Shown: positions 24,430 to 36,000 of the stretch, one piece after another
Layout of the letters: each line of letters begins with the position of its first letter
How positions within the stretch are numbered: the first letter of the stretch is position 1
Origin: Siphonodentalium dalli
Lineage: Eukaryota > Mollusca > Scaphopoda > Gadilida > Siphonodentaliidae
Direction of reading: 5' to 3'
Assembly (NCBI GenBank): GCA_032622095.1
Contig: CP136069.1
Coordinates: 206,574,750 to 206,638,749 of the forward strand
Length of the DNA stretch: 64,000 bases
Notes under the pieces: model-generated
What the model saw: the letters and a program-made list of their open reading frames with translations, nothing else
Databases searched by the model: none
Told to the model about the DNA's origin: nothing
Made by a program: the position numbers and the translations under genes

Positions 24430-25092
24430 GGCCTTATAGCGGAAGCGCTGTCAATGTTCCCTGCCCTATAGTGGAAGCGGTGTCAATGTTCCCCGCCCCT
24501 TTAGTGGAAGCGCTGTCAATATTCCCCGCCCTTATAGTGGAAGCGGTGTCAATGTTCCCCACCCCTTTAGTGGAAGCACTGTCAATATTCCCCACCCCTA
24601 TAGTTGAAGCGGTGTCAATGTTCCCCGCCCCTTTAGTGGAAGCGCTGTCAATATTCCCCGCCCCTATAGTGGAAGCGGTGTCAATATTCCCCGCCCCTTT
24701 AGTGGAAGCGGTGTCAATGTTCCCCACCCCTTTAGTGGAAGCACTGTCAATATTCCCCACCCCTATAGTGGAAGCGGTGTCAATGTTCCCCGCCCCTTTA
24801 GTGGAAGTGCTGTCAATATTCCCCGCCCCTATAGTGGAAGCGGTGTCAATTTTCCCCGCCCTTATAGTGGAAGCGCTGTCAATATTCCCCGCCCTTATAG
24901 TGGAAGCGGTGTCAATGTTCCCCACCCCTTTAGTGGAAGTGCTGTCAATATTCCCCGCCTCCTATAGTTGAAGCGGTGTCAATGTTCCCCGCCCCTTTAG
25001 TGGAAGCACTGTCAATATTCCCCGCCCCTATAGTTGAAGCGGTGTCAATGTTCCCCACCCCTTTAGTGGAAGCGGTGTCAATATTCCCCGCC
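24430..25092. repeat. 33-bp minisatellite, block 1, about 20 copies
   Basis: The unit is CCTTTAGTGGAAGCGGTGTC + AATGTTCCCCGCC. Two variants tend to alternate: CTATAGTGG...GCGGTGTCAATGTT and CTTTAGTGG...GCGCTGTCAATATT. The length is a multiple of three, so long ORFs appear on both strands. They hold only the repeated VEA(V/L)S(M/I)FPAP peptide and are not credible genes. Confidence 0.95.
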
Positions 25093-25954
25093 TAGACCCC
25101 GAAGCCACGACAAATAGTTTTCATGGCTGGCTCAACCGATTTTCGTGGCTGGTTAACTAGCTAAGCCGGCTTAGTCACGATGTTCGTGGCTGACGAAATA
25201 TGGCGGCTCAGCCGGCTGAGATGTTATCATTCAGCGTATTTTCGTTTCCGAAATGTTCCTAATCCCCTGTTACCGGTTATAGACGCCGTTTTTTTAGCGT
25301 TTGTGGTGAACCCGTATAATTCCAGACCACACGTAATCTTTTGATGTTGGGCTTTTCCATTATGGCGAAAATTCACGAAGGATTGGCATGGATATAGGCT
25401 TACTATCTAATCGGTATAAGTAGTTACATTGGGACTTCTGACGACTTCAGACTGCTATCACCACTGCCATCTTGCGATATATGCTTGCATCATTGAATGA
25501 TGAACCCGATAGTAATGATATATAATATTTCAAACTATTTTCTATTCTTATGTGTATATATTGACAAATGCCAGTGATGTCTGAGACTGGGTGTTGTCGA
25601 TACAAACAATTTATATTTAACCCTTTCAATACCGAATGGATGCGCCCATTCAGTTATATGAAAGCATGCATTGGGATAGTCTATTCCACATTAAGGGGCC
25701 AGGTGTTCTGATAATATAACAACCATGCTGTGTCCATGCGAGTATACCAATATTAGGCAATGCGGTTTAGTTCTTTGCGATTCACAGAACAGTTGTGCTT
25801 GACATATAAGCCCATGCACACGGCTCAGCCATTTTACAATTCCGGCGGCGGAGATTTTTAAATGTGGCTGGCGTTAGAAATAATATGGCTGGCGGCGGCT
25901 TGTAGCCAATATGGCTGGCGGCGGCGGCGTACGATGGCGGCTTCGGGCTCTATC
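25093..25954. other. Spacer between two minisatellite blocks; GGCTGGCGG-rich edge
   Basis: The left part has repeated GTGGCTGG/GGCTCAGCCGGCTGAG. The right edge (25862-25950) has clustered GGCTGGCGGCGG before the array resumes. A TTAACCCTTTCA start at 25618 resembles TTAA-type MITE ends but has no partner found. No gene is recognised. Confidence 0.45.
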
Positions 25955-26776
25955 CCCGCCCCTATAGTGGAAGCGCTGTCAATATTCCCCGCCCCTTTAG
26001 TGGAAGCGGTGTCAATGTTCCCCACCCCTTTAGTGGAAGCGGTGTCAATATTCCCCGCCCCTATAGTGGAAGCGGTGTCAATGTTCCCCGCCCCTTTAGT
26101 GGAAGCGCTGTCAATATTCCCTGCCCCTATAGTGGAAGCGGTGTCAATGTTCCCCGCCCCTTTAGTGGAAGCACTGTCAATATTCCCTGCCCCTATAGTG
26201 GAAGCGGTGTCAATATTCCCCACCCCTATAGTGGAAGCACTGTCAATATTCCCCGCCCCTACAGTTGAAGCGGTGTCAATGTTCCCCGCCCCTTTAGTGG
26301 AAGCACTGTCAATATTCCCCGCCCCTATAGTGGAAGCACTGTCAATATTCCCCGCCCTTACAGTTGAAGCGGTGTCAATGTTCCCCGCCCCTTTAGTGGA
26401 AGCGCTGTCAATATTCCCCGCCCCTATAGTGGAAGCACTGTCAATGTTCCCCGCCCCTTTAGTGGAAGCGCTGTCAATATTCCCCGCCCTATAGTGGAAG
26501 CGGTGTCAATGTTCCCCACCCCTTTAGTGGAAGCACTGTCAATATTCCCTGGCCCTATAGTGGAAGCGGTGTCAATGTTCCCCACCCCTTTAGTGGAAGC
26601 ACTGTCAATATTCCCCGCCCCTATAGTTGAAGCGGTGTCAATGTTCCCCACCCCTTTAGTGGAAGCGGTGTCAATATTCCCCGCCCCTATAGTGGAAGCG
26701 CTGTCAATATTCCCCGCCCCTTTAGTGGAAGCGCTGTCAATATTCCCCGCCCCTTTAGTGGAAGCGCTGTCAATGT
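25955..26776. repeat. 33-bp minisatellite, block 2, about 25 copies
   Basis: Same unit and same two variants as block 1. The right edge lies inside the P450 coding end: the last unit's GTCAATGTTC supplies the complement of the last codons and stop of exon f. Confidence 0.95.
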
Positions 26777-27043
26777 TCGAGTCTCCTCAAATGAAGAACC
26801 AGTGGCTGAGCTGGTTGTATTATGATTCCGCCGCGTCTCCTCATTTTGTATCCTGGGACGAGATCGAGCTTAAAATGCCTCAAAATGACGGCGAGGCAAA
26901 TCTTCATTTCCTGCATGGAGAATCGGAAGCCAATGCACTTAGTAGCGCCGGAACCGAAAGGCATATATCTGTATTGAATGTCAGTCTCCGTCATAAATCT
27001 CTCCGGTTTGAATGCTTCCGGGTCATCCCAATTAGATTCGGAT
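26770..27043 (-). CDS. P450 exon f (haem-binding, stop)
   Basis: Encodes SESNWDDPEAFKPERF, YRYMPFGSGATKCIGFRF with the haem-ligand Cys, MQEMKICLAVILRHFKLDLV, and a C-terminus ending LRRLEH then TGA. Acceptor TTTTTTGTTTCAG. The last codons and stop lie inside the first minus-strand unit of the 33-bp minisatellite, so any 3' UTR begins as repeat. The usual Arg/His of the haem loop is Thr. Confidence 0.95.
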
Positions 27044-30000
27044 CTGAAACAAAAAAGATTCTAAGTGTTGAAAATATCATGTCATATCATGGCATGTAAT
27101 CGATTACATTGGCATGTAATCACCCCAATCCTGATGTAGGGACTAGGGATGTCTTTACATAAGAAATGAACGGTGGTTTCAATGTGGTCATGGGATTTTG
27201 ACCGCGAGAAAAATTCAGCAAACTGCATGAACCCCGAAGGGGTTCATGCAGAGTTTGCTTAATTTTTATCGCGGTCAAAACCCATGACCACGTTGGATCC
27301 GCCGTTCATTATTTATATTTATATACTTACGTTCATTATCAACTAGGATTGTCTGTCTTTCAAACTATACTTATTCACTTTAAATGAACGCATGGAGTTC
27401 AGTTCGGACAGTCCAAATCCTCGCTTTTTAGAAATCCAAACATTGTGAGAATCCGTTGACGGAGAGCGGAAAAACGCAATTGCACAGTGAATTATACACA
27501 TATATGACGAAATGTCTTGTTTTACTTGTACTGATATAGACCAAAACAAATTGCTTGCCAAATCCGGACGTGCTGAATAGTCAAGCAGTCGTTCATGTCC
27601 GACAATACCCGGTGATTTCCAGGATCAATGTGTTCATAAACCTATGAACAACATCGAAAGTGACGTCACATTACGTTCATAGGTTTATGAACACATTGAC
27701 TCAGGGGGCATGTCTACCGTAACGCTATGGGGAAATCGGAAGCGATATTAGGTGTATGTAGATATATAGTAATGAATGAACGTACATACCAAATTTCATT
27801 GATAATAAAAATAATAATGAATAGTTTGTATATCGAGTGCTTAATCACATGAGTGACGGGAGCTGTGCTGGTGCAGCATTAAAGATCATTATGCCAATGC
27901 ATTCTCTTATATATGAGGCTCCCATTAAGAACCTCGCATATCTAATAGAATGCACTAGCTTACAAGGTGAAGGTAAATATTGTTAGGCCAAAGCATTCTC
28001 TTATATATACGAGGCTCCCTATGTAGCATTATTACCAAGCCTGAATTTAGTTTGTCTGACATTTGCAGAATGAGGTTCCCAGAGGGTGAATTTAGTGATG
28101 CTACCCCACATAGCAGGCTAGCATCACCAAATCCACCCTCTGGGGACCTCATTCTGCTTAGGGCCTCATCTTCTGGGAAGAATCTATAGTATCAAATTAA
28201 CATTGTTTTAGTTACATTTCCCTTCTAGGAAGTTTCTATATCCCCTAATTTGCAGAAGATAAAATTCATAATTGAGGTGCCCAATGGGTGAACTTCAACT
28301 GGGGAACTTGAATCTGATCCTATAGGTCTGCCATATCAGTTGACGGCCTAAGCAGAATGAGGTCCCCAGAAGGTGAATTTAGTGCTGCTAGCCCACTATA
28401 CGGGATATCGTCACTAAATTAACCCTCCGGGGACCTCATCTGCAAATGACAGACACCCTATTTGCAGGCTTGGTTAACCCTTTACCCAACAGAACGGCCC
28501 TGTGCCAATGCATTCTCTTATATATGGGAGTCGACCATAGGTCGCCTCGCATATATAAGAGAATGCATTGGCTTAACAAATATTAAAAATTATAAAATTG
28601 TCAAAGAATGTAGAAAAATATTATAAAAAATGTTAAAAAATGTAAGAAAAAATTATAAAATTGCTAAAGAATGTAAGAAAAAATGGTAAAAAGTGTTAAA
28701 AAATATTTTTTTTAGGCCAATGCATTCTCTTATATATGCGAGGCGACCTATGGTCGACTCGCATATATAAGAGAATGCATTGGCACAGGGCATAACTGCA
28801 ACCATCACAATGTGGTCAATGAACCGGTTCTAATGATATCCATATTTGTATGGTGTTATTGAGACAGACCGAAGATCTTTTAGGCTGTTGAAGCTTTATT
28901 TGGGCGTTTTTGGCCGTTTTGTTGGATAAAGGGTTAAGCCACACCAGTACCTGGCACAGTCGCTAGACCTTTAACAGCTTTATGAAAGTCAACTTAGGTC
29001 AAAGGTCGATAAAATGGCTATAACTATTCAGTGATGTTAATTTATTCACATGATGCAGGTAGCACACAATATGCAAGTCGGGATGCCGAAAATATTTGTT
29101 TGTCAAGAGAAAAGTGACGATGACTGCAAAATATATGAAAGATAAGGGGATTATTAAGGTCAGGACCCATTTTGTAGCAGACAAATTGTTTTCCATTCAC
29201 AAGGAATTGTGTGTTAGAGGGCAACACCCCGGAGCAGTTAAAAATTCTTTTAGGAGAAAAAAAGTACACAATTTAAAATTAAGTTAAAGTACACTAATTC
29301 CGATAAAAAACGTGGGCTTTAGTGTATACTGCATACACATACTCGATGCTGGGAGAGCATTGAATCTGCAATACTGTTAAACGAAATAAAAGGTCGGCCG
29401 ACCACAGTGTCCCCCGACAACGTGGCAAGTCGATGGCCGCTTTGTTAAAGAAATTTTTTTAAATGTCGATGGCCGCTTTGTTAAAGAAATTAAACCAGAG
29501 TTTCAAATCTCTACATTTAAAACTGTAGGAGGAGTTGATTACACCATGAAGGTACCCAATCTCATCCAAAAGGCAAAAATGTTCCAAATTTTCTAAGTCG
29601 AAAACCCCCCAAAAATATGGAAAAAATTATATTTTTTATTAGCTATATAGATGTTGCAAATCATCAACATGTTAGGAACAATATCCCAGAGTTTAAAATC
29701 TCTACATTTAAAACTGTAGGAGGAGTTGATTACACCTTGAAGGTACCCAATCTCATCCAAAAGGCAAAAATGTTCCAAATTTTCTAAGTAAAAAACCCCC
29801 CGAAAATATGGAAAAAATGATATTTTTAATTAGCTATATAGATGTTGCAAATCACCAACATGTTAGGAACAATATCCCAGAGTTTCAAATCTCTACGTTT
29901 AAAACTGTAGGAGGAGTTGATTACACCATGAAGGTACCCAATCTCGGACGCACGGACGGACGGACGGCTCGACGGACGGACGAGGGTCATTTCTATAGTC

Positions 30001-33000
30001 CTCCGACGGAAACGTCGGGGGACAAAAATGTGTTTCCAAAAATATCTCGACTATTCACACGCTCTTTGAACTCTTGGTCTCATCTTTCCGAGCCACATAT
30101 GCAGCGATTGGATAATCGTGTTCATCTGAACCAATCAGAATTAAGGTTACTCGCGGACGGTTGTTAGACAAATAACTATATTCAAACAACAGTTTCCAAT
30201 CATTTATGGGACCATCTCCTTTTATACTCAACAGAATATATGCAACAAATGATTAATTTGAGCCATGGATTAGTGCAAAATACACTCATGCGCTATGAAT
30301 GTTGCAAACAACATGGTAATTACCATGTTGTTTACATCGTTCATAAAGCACATGAGTGTATTTTTCATTCACCCATAGCTCAAATTTATTCATTTGTTGC
30401 ATATAGTCTGTTGAGTATAAAAGGAGATGGTCCCATAAATGGCTGGATTTAGTGCACAGTACCCTTTTAAAAATGCAAAGGAATATAATGAAAGAAAACG
30501 AAAAAGAAGCTTAACAAGCCAAACATTCAATAGGATAATAATTAGTTGAAAGTTGCTGTTACTGCAACATACTAAGCATATGCTACATAACTTTTCGACC
30601 TTTTACCTGCAGGGGCCTACCAGGTCATAATATCGATGTGGACCTGTATAAGGTACATATGCCAATGAAGATATTTTATTATGTCAGCTCTTGCAATTAG
30701 CCGATCAGCGTCGATATATAGTGACGGTATATGAATCCATATTAGATCGGTGACCTAATATGAAATCAATATTAGGTGCTTATCCGCCATCTTGTTTTTT
30801 CAGAAACTCAGTCGCCTCAGGAATATTTTTGGTGTATTTTGGCACCAAGAAAGGGGATATCTGTCAGAAATCATTTTCTATGAATTTAAAGACATGGTAC
30901 CATGTACCACAACCTTCATACGATATATTTGAGGAATTCTAAAGACTCATAAATTAACTTTCAAACTCAACAAGTTGTCATACTTGTGATAATTAGCCAC
31001 TGACTCAATGCGTTGACGTTCAACGCCCATGACGCGTCACTGTGATGTTACATAAGTTAATGGCCATAGACGACACATTTATCTTACCAAATTACAATTA
31101 CAAAAAATTACAGCGACAATTAATTAAAGGGATATGCTGGATTTTGTCCACTGACATAATAAATAAGTTACGGGACGCTTAGTGGTCAGATATGGTGTCA
31201 TGTGAGGCTCAGCGAGATCAATATGGAACGAGTCATATTGGGATCATTCAGCAAAAAAACATGGCTGCTCACTTCGCCCCACATGACACCATATCTGACC
31301 ACTAAACATCCCGTAATGTATATTATTATGTCAGCTCTTGCGATTAGCCAATCAGCGTCGATATCTAGTGACGGCATATGAACCCATATTAGGTTGGTGA
31401 CCTAATATGAAATAAATATTAGGTGCTTATCCGCCATCTTGTTTTTTCAGAAACTCAGTCGCCTCGGGAATATTTTTGGTGTATTTTGGCGCCAAGAAAG
31501 GGGATATCTGTCGGAAATAATCTTCTGTGAATTTAAAGACATAGTACCATGTACAAAAACCTGCATGTGATATATTTGAGGAATTCTAAAGTCTGATAAA
31601 TTAACTATCAAACTGAACAAGTTGTCTTACTTCAGGTAATTAGCTATTGACTCAATGCGTTGACGTTCAAAGCCCATGAAGCGTCACTGTGAATTTACAT
31701 AAGTTAATGGCCATAGACGACACATTTATCTTAACAAATTACAATAAATTATAGCGACGATTAATTAAAGGGATATGCTGGATTTAGTCCACCGACATAA
31801 TAAATATGTTACGGGAAGCTTAGTGGTCGGATATGGTGTCATGTGAGGCTCAGCGAGATCAATATTAGGCGAGGCCATAATATTGATCTCACTTCGCCTC
31901 ACATGACACCATATCTGACCACTAAGCGTCCCGTAATTTATAATATTTAGCTGGAATCTCATGTCTGAGAATGATGTCTTTATGAACACTTTTTTCTATC
32001 GGTGTGAACTTACCTGTGTATACAGGCGGTTATGCTGATGATGGGTGTGAACTTACCTGTGTAAAGCGGTTATGAACACTCTTACCTGTGTAAGGCGGTT
32101 ATGAACACTCTTACCTGTGTAAAGCGGTTATGAACACTCTTACCTGTGTAAAGCGGTTATGAACACTCTTACCTGTGTAAGGCGGTTATGAACACTCTTA
32201 CCTGTGTAAAGCGGTTATGAACACTCTTACCTGTGTAAAGCGGTTATGAACACTCTTACCTGTGTAAGGCGGTTATGAACACTCTTACCTGTGTAAAGCG
32301 GTTATGAACACTCTTACCTGTGTAAAGCGGTTATGAACACTCTTACCTGTGTAAGGCGGTTATGAACACTCTTACCTGTGTAAAGCGGTTATGAACACTC
32401 TTACCTGTGTAAGGCGGTTATGAACACTCTTACCTGTGTAAAGCGGTTATGAACACTCTTACCTGTGTAAAGCGGTTATGAACACTCTTACCTGTGTAAG
32501 GCGGTTATGAACACTCTTACCTGTGTAAAGCGGTTATGAACACTCTTACCTGTGTAAAGCGGTTATGAACACTCTTACCTGTGTAAAGCGGTTATGAACA
32601 CTCTTACCTGTGTAAGGCGGTTATGAACACTCTTACCTGTGTAAGGCGGTTATGAACACTCTTACCTGTGTAAAGCGGTTATGAACACTCTTACCTGTGT
32701 AAAGCGGTTATGAACACTCTTACCTGTGTAAAGCGGTTATGAACACTCTTACCTGTGTAAGGCGGTTATGAACACTCTTACCTGTGTAAAGCGGTTATGA
32801 ACACTCTTACCTGTGTAAAGCGGTTATGAACACTCTTACCTGTGTAAGGCGGTTATGAACACTCTTACCTGTGTAAAGCGGTTATGAACACTCTTACCTG
32901 TGTAAGGCGGTTATGAACACTCTTACCTGTGTAAAGCGGTTATGAACACTCTTACCTGTGTAAAGCGGTTATGAACACTCTTACCTGTGTAAGGCGGTTA

Positions 33001-36000
33001 TGAACACTCTTACCTGTGTAAAGCGGTTATGAACACTCTTACCTGTGTAAAGCGGTTATGAACACTCTTACCTGTGTAAAGCGGTTATGAACACTCTTAC
33101 CTGTGTAAGGCGGTTATGAACACTCTTACCTGTGTAAGGCGGTTATGAACACTCTTACCTGTGTAAAGCGGTTATGAACACTCTTACCTGTGTAAAGCGG
33201 TTATGAACACTCTTACCTGTGTAAAGCGGTTATGAACACTCTTACCTGTGTATACAGGCGGTTATGCTGATGATGGGTGTGGACTTACCTGTGTAAGGCA
33301 TTTATGCTGATGAAGATATTAGTGTTGGCTGGAATCTCATGTCCGAGAATTACATCTTTATGAACACTCTTTCTAGCGATATTGGGAACAGGTGGATACA
33401 ATCTGAAATAGCATATCACATGTATATAGCTAGTTCCATAGACTGAGTTTAGTGTGCCTGTCATTTGCAGAATGAGGTCACAAGATGGCGATTTTAGTGA
33501 AGCTATTCTGCACAGCGATCTAGTATCACTAAATTCACCCTCTGGGGACCACATTCTGCTTAGGCCTCATCTGCTTAGGGAGACATAGACTCAGATTGAA
33601 GTTCCCAAATGGTGAATATTGTGATGTATTGTGATGGGAACCTCGATTATGCAATGTGTCATCTGCCAATTTGGGGGTATAGAGAAACTAATCTTAAAAA
33701 AAAATAAAATAGAATCTATGTGCAGATATTTCTATAGAAAATTTATAATAAAGAAACTTTCCAGATGAGGCCTAAGCAGAATGAGGTCCCCATAGGGTGA
33801 ATTTAGAGATGCTAGCCCACTATGCATGATAGAGTCACTAAATTCACCCTCTGGGGACCTGATTCTGCAAATGACAGGAACACTAAACTCAGGCTTGTCT
33901 AGTTCCATAGACTAGTCACCAAGCCTGGATATAGTGTGTCTGTTGCTGGCAGGATGAGGTCCCCAGAGAGTGAATTTAGTGTGCTATCCTGCATGACGAT
34001 CTAACATCACCAAACCTCATTCTGCTTAGGCTTCAACTATGGCAGACTTAGGATCAGGGTTCGCGCTGCCACTTGCCAAATTTTCCAATGGCAAAAATAA
34101 TTGACAAAAAATATTTTCATTTGGCAAAAGTTTTGGCAAGTCAACTTTTTAATTGATCAATAAAGTTGAAAATTATCGGTCAATCAATACCGTTCATTTT
34201 AGGAATTATTACAATGGAATTGTATTGGTTAACACCTCCAATAAGATGCAGTTAATCTGGTAACATTATTATCAATGGTGGATGGTTTACAAATATTTAG
34301 TGTGATGAAGGTGTTTACATAGCTAATCCTCTTGTGAAGTTCTCTTCTGATGAAGCAACTCTTCTACCATTTTATTGTTTTGTGATTGGTTTATTGCTGT
34401 ATGATAAACCACAATAGAGATGCATGCGAGCATAACTATTAACTAACTGCTTTCCTATAGATATCAAACGTCGTTCAAACCGCAAGAGTCGAAACATAAA
34501 ACTCAATCAAGGTTGCAGAAAATGATACTATTAGGGATAACATTTGGCAAATTCTAATACAATTTGGCAAAAATTATTTTCATTTGGCAAAAGTAAATTT
34601 CGGTCCAGCGCGGACCCTGCTTAGGATCAAATTGAAGTCATATGGAAACTTCCCAGAAGGGAAAAAGTAACTAAAAACAATGTTAACCCTTTACCCAACA
34701 AACCGGCCAAAAACGGCCAAATAAAGCTGCAACAGCCTAAATTATCTTGGGTCTGTCTCAATAAAACCATACAAATATGGATATCATTGGAACCGGCTCA
34801 TAGACCACATTGTGATGGTTACAGTTATGCCCTGTGCCAATGCATTCTCTTATATATGCGAGTCGACCATAGGTCGCCTCGCATATATAAGAGAATGCAT
34901 TGGCCTAAAAAAATTTTTTTAATGTGTTCAGCCAATGCATTCTTTTATATATAGGTCGCCTCGCATATATAAGAGAATGCATTGGCACAGGGCCGTTCTG
35001 TTGGGTAAAGGGTTAATAGATACTTCTCAGAAGATGAGGCCAACATAGAATGAGGTCCACAGAGGGTGAATGTGATGATGCTAGACCACGGTGTGGGATA
35101 GTGTCACTAAATTCACCCTCTGGGGACCAGTCCGCAAATGACAGACACACTATTTGCAGGTTTGCTAGTTGCTGGCTCTCTGACACTATGCTATGTTTGC
35201 CATCATGAGAGACCAGTACAACCCATAGAGGGCCCAACATAGACTGAAGCAGACGACACTTTGGAGTGTATGCTTCCATCTGTGTGAGGCACTCTGACAC
35301 TGCTGTGTTCCCCGTCATGAGAGACGAGTACAACCCATAGAGAGCCCCACATAGACTGGAGTAGATGACACTCCGCAGTGCAGGCTTCCATCTGTGTGAG
35401 GATCACTGTGGGCTACACTGGCTCTATGACACTCTGACACTGCTGTGTTCCCCGTCATGAGAGACGAGTACAACCCATAGAGAGCCCCACATAGACTGGA
35501 GTAGACGACACTCCATAGCACACACTTCCATCTGTGTGAGGCTCTCAGTGGGTTACACTGGCTCTATGATATGCTCAATTAACTTAGGTCTAGGAACTCT
35601 CATGGTTAAAATTATTTCAGAGATGAATGGGGAATCCCCAGCTCATAACAGCTTATTAACCTTTCAGTGCCAAGTTCAATTTTTGTATCAACCCATATTT
35701 CCTTGATCATTTTTCAAATTTATTGATTATAATAATGTGATACATTGATGGAAAGAGCTCTAAGAGCTCTTTCCAACAATGTATCACATTATTATAATCA
35801 ATAAATTTGAAAAATGATCAAGGAAATATGGGTTGATACAAAAAACAGACTTGGCACTGAAAGGGTTAATATACATGTTTCGAAATAAGGCACTGTTTAC
35901 TATTTTGATTGTGTGATAATGGCCACATGTGTTAATAACCAGTCCTTCGAATTTGGAAAACGTAGGTGCGCGATATATCACTCGGAGCTTTTGGGATTTG

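Larger units (their letters stand above)
33920..35165. mobile_element. Palindromic family B, copy 4, split by two nested MITEs
   Basis: The left end is CCAAGCCTGGATATAGTGTG with a degraded first hairpin. The sequence resumes after 34627 and again after 35016, closing with ...GCAAATGACAGACACACTA. The breaks are filled by a hAT MITE (34055-34619) and a TTAA MITE (34687-35012). Confidence 0.8.

Noticed and set aside
24342-27099. Proteins of ~200 residues with VEAVSMFPAP repeats
   Set aside because: Translation of the 33-bp minisatellite. The last ORF reads antisense through P450 exon f.
30760-30942. Possible gene or P450 exon
   Set aside because: The frame is not kept in the tandem copy at about 31.4 kb, has no P450 motif and lies in repeat sequence.
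32058-33246. 29-bp array as coding repeats or as additional P450 exons
   Set aside because: 29 is not a multiple of three, every unit has an in-frame TAA after CACAG on the gene strand, and there are no acceptors within the units.
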